Shown: positions 35,331-45,495, counted from the first letter of the stretch. The stretch: DNA of 64,000 nt from Psychromonas ossibalaenae ATCC BAA-1528 (GCF_000381745.1 NZ_KB906970.1:62001-126000), one strand, 5' to 3'. Numbers and translations: made by a program. The notes: generated by a model from the letters alone, not told the origin.

Positions 35331-36371
35331 TTGCGTAAACTTACCATTGCGCTTGATGTCATGGGGGGCGATTTCGGCCCCCATATTTCCCTCTTGGCCA
35401 CAGTAAAATCACTCCAGCTGCACCCCGAATTATCACTGATTATTGTTGGTAATCGTTCGCAAATACTCCCTTTTTTAAAAAAACATCAACTTTTAGATCA
35501 CTCCCGTTTGAGTTTTATTCATGCAGATAATTTTATCTCCATGGAAGATAATCCAGTGCATGTGCTTCGTCGAGGTTCCGGTTCATCAATGCATATGGCT
35601 TTAGATCTTGTTGCTCAGGGTAAAGCGGATGCCTGCGTCAGTGCCGGAAATACCGGGGCATTAATGCTGCTTGCTAAGCAGGCTTTGAAAACATTACCGG
35701 GCATTTCACGTCCAGCACTGGTGGCCGCGCTGCCGAATAACTGTTCGGGTTTTACCTATCTGCTGGATCTCGGCGCAAACTTACAGTGCGATAGTGATAC
35801 CCTGTTTAATTTTGCTGTTATGGGCAGTGTATTATGTGAAAAAGTGCAGCAGATAAAATCGCCGCGCACGGCACTGCTGAATGTCGGTAAAGAAAATAAT
35901 AAAGGCAATGATGTTATTAAACGCTCTGCCGGTCTGTTAAAGCAGACAAAACATATAAATTATGCTGGTTTTATTGAAGCCAATGAATTGTTCTCAGGTC
36001 GGGCCGACGTGGTTGTAACCGATGGTTTCAGCGGCAATGTGGCATTAAAAAGCTACGAAGGCATGGGAAGAGTCTTTTTAGAGCAGTTAGATAAAGCGAT
36101 TAATACAAATATTTATAGTAAACTGCTGGGCAGATTATTAAGGCCGATTTTAAAAAAGCAGCTAAAACATTTGCATCCGGACATGTATAATGGCGCCAGT
36201 TTAATTGGTTTACGCGGCATAGTTGTTAAAAGTCACGGAAGTGCCAATGAAGTTGCATTTTCCTATGCCATTGAACAGGCCATAAAAGAGATTCAGTGGC
36301 AGATTCCAGCAAGCATAGCAAAAAAATTAGAAACTGTTTTATCAGAGCGAGATTGTTTATCACATGAATAG
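35331..36371 (+). CDS. plsX: Phosphate acyltransferase PlsX
   Basis: A 346-residue PlsX, which converts acyl-ACP to acyl-phosphate for phospholipid synthesis. Motifs: [64 protein letters not shown]. It uses a TTG start seven bases after the rpmF stop; this start gives the exact family N-terminus. It overlaps fabH by eight bases. Confidence 0.96.
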   Translation: MRKLTIALDVMGGDFGPHISLLATVKSLQLHPELSLIIVGNRSQILPFLKKHQLLDHSRLSFIHADNFISMEDNPVHVLRRGSGSSMHMALDLVAQGKADACVSAGNTGALMLLAKQALKTLPGISRPALVAALPNNCSGFTYLLDLGANLQCDSDTLFNFAVMGSVLCEKVQQIKSPRTALLNVGKENNKGNDVIKRSAGLLKQTKHINYAGFIEANELFSGRADVVVTDGFSGNVALKSYEGMGRVFLEQLDKAINTNIYSKLLGRLLRPILKKQLKHLHPDMYNGASLIGLRGIVVKSHGSANEVAFSYAIEQAIKEIQWQIPASIAKKLETVLSERDCLSHE

Positions 36372-37323
36372 CAAAATTACAGGTACGGGTAGTTATCTAC
36401 CAGAAACAGTACGTACAAACGACGATTTAGAAAAGATGGTTGATACCAGCGATGAATGGATCACCACACGTACAGGTATTAAAGAGCGTCGTATTGCTAA
36501 TAAACAGGACACTATTGCCTTTATGGGCAAAGAAGCGGGTTTAAAAGCATTACAGGTAGCTGACTTAAAAGCTGAAGATTTAGATCTTATTATTGTGGCA
36601 ACAACCAGTAATCATAATGCATTCCCTTCGGCTGCTTGTGAAGTGCAGAATTTACTGGGGATTTATAATATCCCTGCATTTGATGTGTCAGCTGCTTGTG
36701 CTGGTTTTACTTATGCATTAAGCGTGGCGGATAACTTTATTAAAGCCGGCAGTGCTAAAAATGTATTAGTGATTGGTGCAGATGCTCTGGCAAATACCTG
36801 TGATCCTGCGGATCGCTCTACCATTATCTTATTCGGTGACGGTGCCGGTGCTGTTATTGTCAGTGCTTCAGAAGAGCAGGGGATTTTATCAACGCATATT
36901 AATGCCGACGGCCGTTTCGGTGATCTGCTTAAACTGCCGAATGCGCAGCGCGGTATTGAGCAGTCAGTTCATGACTCGTATCTGTCAATGGCCGGTAACG
37001 ATGTATTTAAAGTGGCAGTTAAAAAATTAAGCCAGGTTGTCGTGGATACTCTGGCGGCTAATAATATCGACAAACAACAGCTTGACTGGTTAGTACCGCA
37101 CCAGGCTAATAAGCGCATTATCAGCGCAACCGCTAAAAAGCTGGGGATGTCCATGGAACAGGTGGTATTAACACTTGATAAACACGGCAATACCTCAGCC
37201 GCTTCTGTCCCACTGGCTTTTGACGAAGGCGTACGCAGCGGCAAAATTAAGTCCGGACAGCTGGTATTATTAGAAGCATTCGGCGGCGGATTTACATGGG
37301 GCAGTGCCCTGATTCGTATGTAG
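36364..37323 (+). CDS. fabH: Beta-ketoacyl-ACP synthase III
   Basis: A 319-residue FabH that condenses acetyl-CoA with malonyl-ACP to start fatty-acid synthesis. The catalytic triad is visible: Cys112 in [11 protein letters not shown], His in VPHQANKRI and Asn in HGNTSAAS. Start and order after plsX are as in E. coli. Confidence 0.97.
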   Translation: MNSKITGTGSYLPETVRTNDDLEKMVDTSDEWITTRTGIKERRIANKQDTIAFMGKEAGLKALQVADLKAEDLDLIIVATTSNHNAFPSAACEVQNLLGIYNIPAFDVSAACAGFTYALSVADNFIKAGSAKNVLVIGADALANTCDPADRSTIILFGDGAGAVIVSASEEQGILSTHINADGRFGDLLKLPNAQRGIEQSVHDSYLSMAGNDVFKVAVKKLSQVVVDTLAANNIDKQQLDWLVPHQANKRIISATAKKLGMSMEQVVLTLDKHGNTSAASVPLAFDEGVRSGKIKSGQLVLLEAFGGGFTWGSALIRM

Positions 37324-37368
37324 TTTTTGATATACGACAAGACTTATCATTATTAGGAATTTAAAAAT

Positions 37369-38310
37369 ATGACAAACTTTACTTTTGCCTTTCCTGGACA
37401 GGGCTCGCAAAGTGTCGCTATGTTAGCTGAACTTGCTGAGTCATTTCCTGTTGTTGTAGACACTTATAAACAAGCAAGTGATGCATTAGGTTATGATTTA
37501 TGGGAACTTGTGCAGCAGGGGCCAAGCGAGGCTTTAAATCAGACAGATAAAACCCAGCCGGCTTTGTTAGCTGCATCTGTGGCTATCTGGCGTGTATGGG
37601 CTGAGAAGGGCGGTGAAAAACCATCTGTAATTGCCGGTCACAGCTTAGGCGAGTACTCTGCATTAGTTTGTGCGGGTGTGATTGATTTTAAAGATGCAGT
37701 AAAACTTGTTGAACTGCGTGGTCAGTTAATGCAGCAGGCCGTTCCTGCGGGAACTGGCGCTATGTCTGCCATTATCGGTTTAGACAACGATAAAATTGCT
37801 GAATGTTGTAAACAGGCTGAACAAGGACAAGTTGTTTCTCCGGTAAACTTTAATTCACCGGGTCAGGTTGTTATTGCCGGTAATAAAGAAGCCGTAGAGC
37901 GTGCTGGTGTTTTACTTAAAGAAGCGGGTGCTAAACGTGTATTACCGCTGCCGGTAAGTGTTCCTTCGCATTGTGCATTAATGAAACCTGCCGCTGAAAA
38001 ATTAGCTGTGGCTTTACAGAGCATTGAATTTAAAGCGCCTGAAATCACGGTAATCAACAATGTTGATGTTGCTGCAGAAACCGATGCTGAAAAAATAAAA
38101 GATGCGCTGGTTCGTCAGCTTTTCTGCCCGGTACGCTGGACAGAAATTGTTGAAAAAATGGCCGCTGACGGTATTACATTACAGGTTGAAGCCGGTCCGG
38201 GTAAAGTATTAAGCGGTTTAGTCCGCCGTATCGACAAGAGCTTTACAGCTCAGTTTATCAATGACAGTGCAAGTTTAGAAAATGCATTAACTGCAGTTAA
38301 AGGAGAATAG
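37369..38310 (+). CDS. fabD: Malonyl-CoA:ACP transacylase
   Basis: A 313-residue FabD. The start FAFPGQGSQSVAML and the nucleophile motif GHSLGEYSA with Ser92 are diagnostic; the catalytic His lies in VPSHCALM. It loads malonyl groups onto ACP. It follows fabH and precedes fabG by five bases. Confidence 0.97.
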   Translation: MTNFTFAFPGQGSQSVAMLAELAESFPVVVDTYKQASDALGYDLWELVQQGPSEALNQTDKTQPALLAASVAIWRVWAEKGGEKPSVIAGHSLGEYSALVCAGVIDFKDAVKLVELRGQLMQQAVPAGTGAMSAIIGLDNDKIAECCKQAEQGQVVSPVNFNSPGQVVIAGNKEAVERAGVLLKEAGAKRVLPLPVSVPSHCALMKPAAEKLAVALQSIEFKAPEITVINNVDVAAETDAEKIKDALVRQLFCPVRWTEIVEKMAADGITLQVEAGPGKVLSGLVRRIDKSFTAQFINDSASLENALTAVKGE

Positions 38311-38315
38311 TCACC

Positions 38316-39044
38316 ATGCAGAATCAAATAGTATTAATAACAGGCGCAAGCCGTGGTATCGGCCGTGCAATCGCGGAAAAATTTGTTGCATTAGGCGCAA
38401 CTGTATTAGGTACAGCAACCAGTGAAAACGGCGCAAATGCTATCTCTGAGTACCTGGGTGATGCCGGTAAAGGTTTTGTATTAAATGTGACCGACACAGA
38501 TTCAATCGCGGCACTTTTTGCTGATATTAAAGCTCAGTACGGTGTAGTAGATGTATTAGTCAATAACGCCGGTATTACGCGTGATAACTTATTAATGCGT
38601 ATGAAAGACGATGAGTGGAATGACATCATTGATACGAACTTAACGCCTATCTTCAAAATGAGTAAAGCGGCACTTCGTCCTATGATGAAAAAGCGCGCAG
38701 GCCGCATTATCAATGTGGGTTCAGTGGTTGGTACTATGGGTAATGCGGGTCAGGCGAACTATGCGGCTGCTAAAGCAGGCGTTATTGGTTTTACTAAATC
38801 ATTAGCGCGCGAAGTCGCAAGCCGCGGTATTACAGTGAATACTGTTGCACCTGGCTTTATCGAAACAGATATGACTAAAGCATTGACGGATGAGCAGCGT
38901 GCATCTACATTATCAGCTGTACCAGCCGGTCGTTTAGGGGATCCTAAAGAAATCGCAGCGACTGTTGCATTCTTAGCCTCAGAGGGCGCAGCCTACATTA
39001 ACGGTGAAACTATTCACGTTAACGGCGGCATGTATATGGTCTAA
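38316..39044 (+). CDS. fabG: 3-oxoacyl-ACP reductase
   Basis: A 242-residue short-chain dehydrogenase. NADP-binding TGASRGIGRAIAEKF, the NNAGITRDNLLMRM segment, the catalytic Ser region NVGSVVGTMGNAGQ with Tyr and Lys in NYAAAKAG, and the C-terminal NGGMYMV are all FabG features. It carries out the first reduction in the elongation cycle. A 170-base spacer with an AT-rich promoter-like stretch separates it from acpP. Confidence 0.97.
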   Translation: MQNQIVLITGASRGIGRAIAEKFVALGATVLGTATSENGANAISEYLGDAGKGFVLNVTDTDSIAALFADIKAQYGVVDVLVNNAGITRDNLLMRMKDDEWNDIIDTNLTPIFKMSKAALRPMMKKRAGRIINVGSVVGTMGNAGQANYAAAKAGVIGFTKSLAREVASRGITVNTVAPGFIETDMTKALTDEQRASTLSAVPAGRLGDPKEIAATVAFLASEGAAYINGETIHVNGGMYMV

Positions 39045-39213
39045 AATAGACCTTATATAAATTTAAAAAATGAAAAAACATTTGGAATTTAACGATTTTT
39101 TGATTAATATCCAAAAATAACTGGTTGAATCAGTGATACAGTACTTGAATATTAAACGCGATAGAATAAACTATCGCAACTAACGCAATAGCGTATTCAC
39201 AAAGGAAATAAAA

Positions 39214-39447
39214 ATGAGCAATATCGAAGAACGCGTAAAAAACATCATCGTTGAGCAACTTGGTGTTCAACTAGACGAAGTTGTAAACAAAGCTTCTTTC
39301 GTTGACGATCTAGGTGCTGATTCTTTAGATACAGTTGAACTTGTAATGGCTCTTGAAGAAGAGTTCGATACAGAAATCCCTGATGAAGAAGCAGAGAAAA
39401 TCACTACTGTTCAATCAGCTATCGATTACGTTGTAAACAACGGTTAA
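39214..39447 (+). CDS. acpP: Acyl carrier protein
   Basis: A 77-residue ACP with the phosphopantetheine attachment motif [10 protein letters not shown] (Ser37), acidic helices and the [15 protein letters not shown] end. It has a strong aaaggaa site and highly biased codons, and its own terminator, consistent with a separate abundant transcript. Confidence 0.98.
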   Translation: MSNIEERVKNIIVEQLGVQLDEVVNKASFVDDLGADSLDTVELVMALEEEFDTEIPDEEAEKITTVQSAIDYVVNNG

Positions 39448-39475
39448 TCATTCACTGTGAATGATAAGAATTTCT

Positions 39476-39502
39476 AAAGGCGGTCTTCTGACCGCCTTTT
39501 GT
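39476..39502 (+). terminator. Rho-independent terminator after acpP
   Basis: Stem aaaggcggtc 39476-39485 / 39490-39499 with loop TTCT, followed by T-rich sequence (gtgtttt). It limits read-through from acpP into fabF. Confidence 0.88.
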
Positions 39503-39591
39503 GTTTTAATGAGTTTATTAACTAAATTAGCACTGACTGTTTCTGGTGAGTATTTATTTAATCTAATTCGTCTGTAGTAGGAGAAGTTATA

Positions 39592-40833
39592 GTGTCAAAG
39601 CGTAGAGTGGTAATTACTGGTTTAGGTATGTTATCCCCAGTAGGTAATTCAGTTGAACAATCTTGGGAAGCTGTGCAGGCTGGTCAAAGCGGTATCTCAA
39701 ATATCGAACATTTTGATACTGAAAAATTTGCCTGTAAATTTGCCGGTTTAGTAAAAGATTTTAATGTTGAAGACTACATGCCTAAAAAAGAGGCGCGTAA
39801 AATGGATACCTTCATTCAGTATGGTGTTGCTGCCGCTGAACAGGCATTTCAGGATTCAGGTTTAGTAGTAACTGATGAAAATGCAGAGCGTATCGGTGTT
39901 GCAATCGGCTCGGGTATCGGCGGTATTACAACTATTGAAACTAACGTACGTAACTTTGAAAAAAGCGGTCCGCGAAAAATCAGTCCGTTCTTTGTTCCGG
40001 CAACGATTATTAATATGATTTCAGGTCATGTTTCAATAAATAAAGGCCTTAAAGGGCCTAACATTGCTATTACTACTGCATGTACAACAGGTACACACAG
40101 TATTGGTACAGCTGCCCGCATGATTCAGTACGGTGATGCGGATGTGATGTTTGCCGGCGGCGCAGAAAAAGCATCAAGTGAACTAAGCATGGGCGGATTT
40201 GCTTCAGCTCGTGCACTGTCAACACGTAATGATTCACCGCAGACAGCTAGTCGTCCATGGGATGAGTCTCGTGATGGTTTCGTATTAGGTGACGGTGCTG
40301 GTGTGTTAGTGCTTGAAGAGTATGAGCATGCAAAAGCCCGCGGTGCAAAAATTTATGCTGAGTTTGTTGGTTTTGGTATGAGCGGCGATGCTTTCCATAT
40401 GACGTCACCACCAGAAAGCGGTGCAGGTGCGGCATTATCAATGAAAAATGCGATTAAAGATGCAAAAATTGAAGCTTCACAAATTCAGTACATTAATGCC
40501 CACGGTACTTCAACACCAGCTGGTGATATTGCGGAAACACAGGCTGTAAAAGGTATTTGGGGTGATGCAGCTAAAGATGTGATGATGAGCTCTACTAAAT
40601 CTATGACTGGTCACCTGTTAGGCGCTGCCGGTGCGATTGAAGCAGTATTTAGTGTATTAGCACTGCGTGATCAGCTTGCTCCGCCTACGATTAACCTGGT
40701 AAATCCAAGCGAAGGCTGTGATTTAGACTACGTAACAGACGGTAAAGCACGTCCTGCTGATATCGAATATGCACTGTCTAACTCATTTGGTTTCGGCGGT
40801 ACAAACGGTACATTAATCTTTAAACGTATCTAA
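39592..40833 (+). CDS. fabF: Beta-ketoacyl-ACP synthase II
   Basis: A 413-residue FabF. The catalytic Cys164 lies in [10 protein letters not shown], with His in [12 protein letters not shown] and in [14 protein letters not shown]; the C-terminal [14 protein letters not shown] is typical. It elongates acyl-ACPs and helps adjust cis-vaccenate content at low temperature. It starts with GTG, supported by taggagaag seven bases upstream. Confidence 0.97.
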   Translation: MSKRRVVITGLGMLSPVGNSVEQSWEAVQAGQSGISNIEHFDTEKFACKFAGLVKDFNVEDYMPKKEARKMDTFIQYGVAAAEQAFQDSGLVVTDENAERIGVAIGSGIGGITTIETNVRNFEKSGPRKISPFFVPATIINMISGHVSINKGLKGPNIAITTACTTGTHSIGTAARMIQYGDADVMFAGGAEKASSELSMGGFASARALSTRNDSPQTASRPWDESRDGFVLGDGAGVLVLEEYEHAKARGAKIYAEFVGFGMSGDAFHMTSPPESGAGAALSMKNAIKDAKIEASQIQYINAHGTSTPAGDIAETQAVKGIWGDAAKDVMMSSTKSMTGHLLGAAGAIEAVFSVLALRDQLAPPTINLVNPSEGCDLDYVTDGKARPADIEYALSNSFGFGGTNGTLIFKRI

Positions 40834-40874
40834 TTAAGTAAAGTGCTTCTAGTCGTTATTAGATGCATTTGTTA

Positions 40875-41139
40875 TATGCCCAAACCACTTAAAGATTCAG
40901 ATTCAGAGCTTAGCCCGGAAGTCAGAACAAGGCACGATATGCAGAGAATGGTTATTCCCTTTTCAAACATTGTAACGCTGTGCTGATTTTCGAGCTAGGC
41001 TCCCGCAGGGCAAGGCGAGAGGCAACCATCTTCAGCGTTATAAAGCCTTGATCTAGAATGCTAGACCTGCGGCTTTATGTCTTGAATCTAGTCACCTCTC
41101 GTCTTGTTGATTCCTGTATCTTCGAGTGGCTTGGGTATA
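40875..41139. mobile_element. 265-bp MITE-like element A
   Basis: The ends are imperfect inverted repeats: TATGCCCAAACCACTTAAAG on the left and, on the opposite strand, TATACCCAAGCCACTCGAAG on the right (about 21 of 26 match). The interior is colinear, on the opposite strand, with element B at 51088-51352. Both are 265 bases long. A core of 45 bases (40987-41031) matches B (51196-51240) at 35 positions and the same distance of 108 bases from the end. No protein is encoded. The whole fabF-pabC spacer is occupied by this element and a terminator. Confidence 0.75.
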
Positions 41140-41155
41140 ATAATTACGTTAAAAT

Positions 41156-41187
41156 AAAAACCCGGTCTGATGATCGGGTTTTTTTAT
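41156..41187 (+). terminator. Terminator upstream of pabC
   Basis: A stem of about 8 pairs (ACCCGGTC / GATCGGGT, one G-T pair, loop TGAT) is preceded by A-run and followed by seven T. It probably ends the fabF transcript, beyond element A, and can also act in reverse. Confidence 0.85.
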
Positions 41188-41207
41188 GCCTGTTACTTAT
41201 TAAATAG

Positions 41208-42053
41208 ATGAATAAGATGCTGATTAATGGAATTGAGTCAACAACAATTAATGCGGCTGACCGAGGCCTTGCTTACGGTGACGGTCTGTTTTCGACCATT
41301 AAAGTTGAATACGGCATGGTGCAGTTGTGGGATTATCATCTGTACAGACTGCAGCTTGGTGCGCAAAAGTTGTTTTTTCCCGAAGTTGACTGGCAGCTGT
41401 TATCAGCTGAAGTTTCACAGTTAGCCGCCGGTATTAGTGATAAACCGCTGGCAGTGATTAAAGTTATTTTAACCCGCGGCAGCGGCGGGCGCGGATACAG
41501 CAGCCAGGGCTGCGACAGTGTTGTACGCATTTTATCTGCAGCTGCTTATCCCGATTGTTATCAGCAGTGGCAGAAAGAGGGGATTAAAGTTGTACAGTGT
41601 GAGCAGAAGCTGGCGGTTAACCGCCAGTTAGCCGGCCTGAAAACCTTAAACCGTTTAGAGCAGGTATTAATAAAGCATGAATTAGAAAGCAGACAAGCAT
41701 TGGAAGGCATTGTTTGTGATAATGACGGTTATGTTATTGAAGCGTGCAGCGCTAATCTTTTTATCTATTTGGATAATCAGTGGCTGACACCCAAACTTGA
41801 CGGCTCCGGGGTTGCCGGGGTCAAGCGCCGCCAGATTATGCAGGCGTCAGAAAAAGCCGGTACACCTGTCAGGGAAGTAAGAATTAAAGCGGATGCCCTG
41901 TTTAACGCTCAGGCAGTGTGCCTGACTAATGCTCTGATGGGTATTGTTCCGGTAAAACAGTATCGGTCTCATATTTATAACGAGGCTGCTTTTTATTTAG
42001 TTCAACAATTACAATTATTATTAGAAGACGGAGATTTGTTAAATGCCGATTAG
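41208..42053 (+). CDS. pabC: Aminodeoxychorismate lyase
   Basis: A 281-residue PLP fold-type IV enzyme producing 4-aminobenzoate for folate. Motifs: the N-terminal INGIESTTINAADRGLAYGDGLFST described in part, RGSGGRGYS, the PLP-lysine motif GLKTLNRLEQ with Lys145, and ACSANLFIY. It follows fabF as in E. coli and overlaps mltG by 11 bases. Confidence 0.94.
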   Translation: MNKMLINGIESTTINAADRGLAYGDGLFSTIKVEYGMVQLWDYHLYRLQLGAQKLFFPEVDWQLLSAEVSQLAAGISDKPLAVIKVILTRGSGGRGYSSQGCDSVVRILSAAAYPDCYQQWQKEGIKVVQCEQKLAVNRQLAGLKTLNRLEQVLIKHELESRQALEGIVCDNDGYVIEACSANLFIYLDNQWLTPKLDGSGVAGVKRRQIMQASEKAGTPVREVRIKADALFNAQAVCLTNALMGIVPVKQYRSHIYNEAAFYLVQQLQLLLEDGDLLNAD

Positions 42054-43041
42054 AAAAATCCTTATTTCGTTTGCTGTTTTATCTGCTTTAGCTGCTGCGG
42101 GTGTTTTCTGGGGATACAATAAATTATCTGATTATTTAACCGTGCCGAGAATAGATAAAACTATCTTGTTTACGGTTGACGGCGGCAGTAACTTCTCCCG
42201 CTTAGGTAATCGACTTGCCGAGCAGTCAATAGTGAATGATCTCACCTGGTGGAAAGCGGTTGCTAAGTTACACCCGGAATTAACTAATATTAAGTCCGGC
42301 ACTTATCAGTTTCAGGAAGGTTTTAATCTGCAGGATATTTTAACCACCATTAATGAGGGGCGTGAATATCAGTTTAAAGTGACCTTTGTTGAAGGCAGTA
42401 CCTTTAAAGAATGGTTAACTATATTAAATGATTCACAAGCGCTTAAACCTACGGATAAAACCGAGCAGGAAATTCTGCAGCACCTGGCTAGTCCCTATAA
42501 AAAACTAGAGGGGTTGTTATTTCCTGAAACATATCATTATCGTGCTGATATGAGTGTGCTGAAAATAATTGAAAAAGCTTATCAACATCAACAGCAGGTA
42601 TTAAATAAGTTGTGGGCAGAGCGGGATAAAAACCTTCCTTTGAAAACGCCTTACGAGGCGCTTATTCTCGCCTCTATTATTGAAAAAGAGAGCGGCCTGT
42701 CGGCGGATCGTGACAAAATCTCTTCTGTATTTGTAAACCGTTTACGCCGCGGCATGCGTCTGCAGACAGATCCGACGGTCATTTACGGTATGGGAGAGCG
42801 TTATAACGGGCGTATCCGCAGTAAAGATCTGCGTGAAAAAACAGCTTATAATACTTACCGCATCAACGGCCTGCCGCCGACACCGATTGCTATGCCCAGT
42901 GAGGCCGCTTTATATGCGACGCTGCATCCGGCTAAAACTAACTATTTGTATTTTGTCAGTAAAGGTGATGGAAATTCTTATTTTTCGAAGAATCTAAAAG
43001 AGCATAACCGTGCCGTACAGAAGTATATTTTAGGCAAGTAA
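42043..43041 (+). CDS. mltG: Endolytic murein transglycosylase MltG
   Basis: A 332-residue MltG (YceG). One N-terminal membrane anchor (ILISFAVLSALAAAGVFWGY), a LysM-like region, and the catalytic domain with the ASIIEKESG motif (Glu214-Glu216), VFVNRLRRGMRLQTDPTVIYG and PTPIAMPSEAALYA. It cleaves nascent glycan strands and sets their length. It is followed by a strong terminator, so tmk, usually next in the operon, has been separated from it here by a two-gene insertion. Confidence 0.96.
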   Translation: MPIRKILISFAVLSALAAAGVFWGYNKLSDYLTVPRIDKTILFTVDGGSNFSRLGNRLAEQSIVNDLTWWKAVAKLHPELTNIKSGTYQFQEGFNLQDILTTINEGREYQFKVTFVEGSTFKEWLTILNDSQALKPTDKTEQEILQHLASPYKKLEGLLFPETYHYRADMSVLKIIEKAYQHQQQVLNKLWAERDKNLPLKTPYEALILASIIEKESGLSADRDKISSVFVNRLRRGMRLQTDPTVIYGMGERYNGRIRSKDLREKTAYNTYRINGLPPTPIAMPSEAALYATLHPAKTNYLYFVSKGDGNSYFSKNLKEHNRAVQKYILGK

Positions 43042-43059
43042 CAGCTACGACTATCTATG

Positions 43060-43087
43060 AAAAGCCGCTTTTTAGCGGCTTTTTTTT
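43060..43087 (+). terminator. Rho-independent terminator after mltG
   Basis: Stem aaaagccgct 43060-43069 / 43074-43083 with loop TTTT and a run of T to 43087. It marks the end of the fab-pabC-mltG region. Confidence 0.92.
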
Positions 43088-43139
43088 CGAACTTATTTTA
43101 CCGCAGCAGGTGAGCGCTATAAGTGCAGTTAAAATTTCT

Positions 43140-44462
43140 TTATTTCAGCAGGTGTGCGAACTGCGGCATTAAAGCGATATTATCACCCACTGTTTCCTGC
43201 AGAGCTTTATCCAGCACTGAGCCGGTATTAACCAGCGGGTTTAGGATAAGCGCCCGCTGCGCCTTATTAAGATCCCCGCTAACCGCAGCCTCTACAGTCA
43301 GTGTTTCAAACTCTTTCATCAGCTGCAGCAGACGCAGTGTATCAGAGGGAAACGGGGCCACATTCAGCGGCAGCGGGCCGCTCTTAGTGATTATTGAACT
43401 CACTTCAACGACACAGTCATCGGGCAAGCCGTTAATGGTGCCGTTATTACGTGTATTAACATGCATGATAGTACGTTTGTCATTATAAATTGAACTCATT
43501 AATTCACAGGCTGCTTCTGAGTAATACTGGCCACCGCGTTTTTCTAACTCTTTAGGTTTGCTGTTTAGCTGCGGATCGCTATAAATATCAAACAGGCGTT
43601 TCTCCATTGCTTTTACTACTTCACCGCGCGTGCCTTCACCGCTGGCTTCAACAACTTCCTGGTCCATAATATCCTGGCTCATGTAGTAGTAACGTAAATA
43701 AGCACAGGGGATCATACCCATATTTTTTAATAACTCAGCAGGCCAGGCAAAAGCTGGGATATTTTTCGGCACCAATGTATCGTTACCGGCGAGGATCTGC
43801 TCTATAACATGAGCAAGCTTATTTTCTCCGTTATGCAGAATTTGACGGGCCCAGATAAAGTGATTGATTCCGGCAACCTGCATAATAATATCCTGCTCGC
43901 TGCAGTTAAGCATCTCTGCAATGCCTTTTTGCATAATAACCGGGACATTACATAAACCTACCGCTTTAACCTTAGTATGTTTTAATACAGCTTCGGTAAC
44001 CATTCCAGATGGATTAGTAAAATTAAGCAGCCATGCATTCGGGCATAACTCTTCGATCTCTTTACAGATTTCAAGCGTGATGGGTATTGTGCGGCAGGCA
44101 TTTGCAAAACCACCCAGGCCGTTAGTCTCTTGTCCAATCATGCCGTATTTAAGTGAGATACGCTCATCGCTGATACGTGCATCAAGGCAGCCTGCACGGA
44201 ACTGCGAGCAGACAAAATCAGCATCTTCTAGTGCCGGGCGGCGATCTAAAGTAACTTCTACCTGAATATTCAGACCTTCTTTTTTAATCATGCGCTTAGC
44301 TAGTGCCGCAATGATATTAACTTTTTCTTTACCCTCTTCGATATCAACCAGCCATAACTGTTTTATAGGCAGTTGATCTTTTCTTTTTAACAGACCTTCA
44401 ATCAACTCCGGGGTATAGCTTGAGCCTGCACCGATCACCGCAATTTTTAAACCGTTTTTCAT
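43140..44462 (-). CDS. Glycoside hydrolase family 4, probable 6-phospho-beta-glucosidase
   Basis: About 440 residues. NAD-binding GAGSSYTPEL at the N-terminus, the LNFTNPSGMVTEAVLKH segment, GLCNVPVIMQ with the metal-ligand Cys, and GINHFIWAR with the metal-ligand His define GH4, an NAD and Mn-dependent family using an oxidation-elimination mechanism. The sequence is closest in my memory to LicH/CelF-type 6-phospho-beta-glucosidases. I prefer the ATG at 44462, seven bases after aggag; another ATG two codons upstream touches the site. No PTS genes lie nearby, so the phosphorylated substrate must come from elsewhere. It diverges from a LysR gene. Confidence 0.88.
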   Translation of the reverse strand: MKNGLKIAVIGAGSSYTPELIEGLLKRKDQLPIKQLWLVDIEEGKEKVNIIAALAKRMIKKEGLNIQVEVTLDRRPALEDADFVCSQFRAGCLDARISDERISLKYGMIGQETNGLGGFANACRTIPITLEICKEIEELCPNAWLLNFTNPSGMVTEAVLKHTKVKAVGLCNVPVIMQKGIAEMLNCSEQDIIMQVAGINHFIWARQILHNGENKLAHVIEQILAGNDTLVPKNIPAFAWPAELLKNMGMIPCAYLRYYYMSQDIMDQEVVEASGEGTRGEVVKAMEKRLFDIYSDPQLNSKPKELEKRGGQYYSEAACELMSSIYNDKRTIMHVNTRNNGTINGLPDDCVVEVSSIITKSGPLPLNVAPFPSDTLRLLQLMKEFETLTVEAAVSGDLNKAQRALILNPLVNTGSVLDKALQETVGDNIALMPQFAHLLK

Positions 44463-44536
44463 TATCATCTCCTGATTGTTTATTCATATATTCAGGCCTA
44501 TTAAATGCTCAATAAAGTTGACAGACAAACGAAATA

Positions 44537-44577
44537 AAAAATACTATAGATTAAAATTTTTAATCTATAGTATTTTT
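44537..44577. promoter_or_regulatory. AT-rich perfect palindrome in GH4-LysR divergent promoter
   Basis: Arms 44537-44552 and 44562-44577 are perfect 16-bp inverted repeats; the 9-base A/T centre extends the symmetry to 20 bp around one base. The half contains ATACTATAGATT. It lies 19 bases before the LysR start and about 75 bases from the GH4 start, a suitable place for an operator controlling both, though it is unusually symmetrical for LysR (T-N11-A) sites. Confidence 0.65.
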
Positions 44578-44595
44578 GTATTCGTAGGAGCCGTT

Positions 44596-45495
44596 ATGGA
44601 TAATAAACAGGCATTACTCGCTAATATGCATACTTTTAGTGTCGCCGCCCGTTTGCTAAGTTTTACCAAAGCGGGCGAGGAGTTATGTTTAACCCAGGGC
44701 GCGGTGAGCCACCGCATTAAAAATCTTGAGAAACATCTGGGATTTTCTGTATTTGTACGTCTTACCCGCCGTTTGGAGTTAACCACAGAAGGTCAGCGTC
44801 TGCTGGGGACATTAAACCACTCTTTTGCCGACATTTTCTCTGAAGTGGAAGATATACGTTTTAATGAACTGCGCGGTGAATTATATATCGGTGCTTCGCC
44901 GACTTTTGCATTAGCCTGGTTGATGCCTAAGCTGCCTAGTTTTCAAAAACTGTACCCGAACTTAAATGTTAAAATTAGGATAAAAGCCAGTAAACTCGAT
45001 TTTAAACACGAACCTGTCGATTTAGCGATTTATTATGGTAATGAAGAACATTCGGATCTGCATTGCCAGCGTTTGTTTAGTGAAAAGTTAATGCCTGTCT
45101 GTACGCCTGAATATGCGCAGCAGTTTGCCTTGACGGATAATATTGAAAATTTACAAGGTGTAACATTTATCCACTGTATTGAATCACTTGAAAGTATCTC
45201 GCCGAACCATGAATGGTCCACCTGGCTGAAGTCCAACTCGCTTGACTTAGACAGCGAACAAAGACAATACCAGTTTAACCATTGTGAAATGGCAATAGTG
45301 GCCGCCCGGCAGGGAATGGGCATTGCGATGGGGCGTGCTGAACTTATTCACAGCCATATTGAGTCAGGTGAGCTGATAGCGCCTTTTACCGCGGTTGATG
45401 CCGGACTTGGTTATGATCTTATCTGCTCAAAGGGGCAAGAGGTCCGCCCGAAATATCAGGCATTTTTGAACTGGATCCTGGCACACAACCAATAA
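44596..45495 (+). CDS. LysR-family regulator, GcvA/DsdC-like
   Basis: A 299-residue LysR protein. The winged HTH is at the N-terminus (MHTFSVAARLLSFTKAGEEL, LTQGAVSHRIKNLE) and resembles DsdC/GcvA, followed by an effector domain (YIGASPTFALAWLMPKLPSF, ARQGMGIAMGRAEL). The ATG at 44596 has a taggag site; an upstream in-frame start at 44476 would cross the palindrome and is rejected. It is divergent from the GH4 gene and probably regulates it. Both genes interrupt the usual mltG-tmk order. Confidence 0.9.
   Translation: MDNKQALLANMHTFSVAARLLSFTKAGEELCLTQGAVSHRIKNLEKHLGFSVFVRLTRRLELTTEGQRLLGTLNHSFADIFSEVEDIRFNELRGELYIGASPTFALAWLMPKLPSFQKLYPNLNVKIRIKASKLDFKHEPVDLAIYYGNEEHSDLHCQRLFSEKLMPVCTPEYAQQFALTDNIENLQGVTFIHCIESLESISPNHEWSTWLKSNSLDLDSEQRQYQFNHCEMAIVAARQGMGIAMGRAELIHSHIESGELIAPFTAVDAGLGYDLICSKGQEVRPKYQAFLNWILAHNQ

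Noticed and set aside
44476-44595. Longer LysR start at 44476
   Set aside because: It would translate through the AT palindrome and divergent promoter; the ATG at 44596 has a good site and fits the LysR N-terminus.
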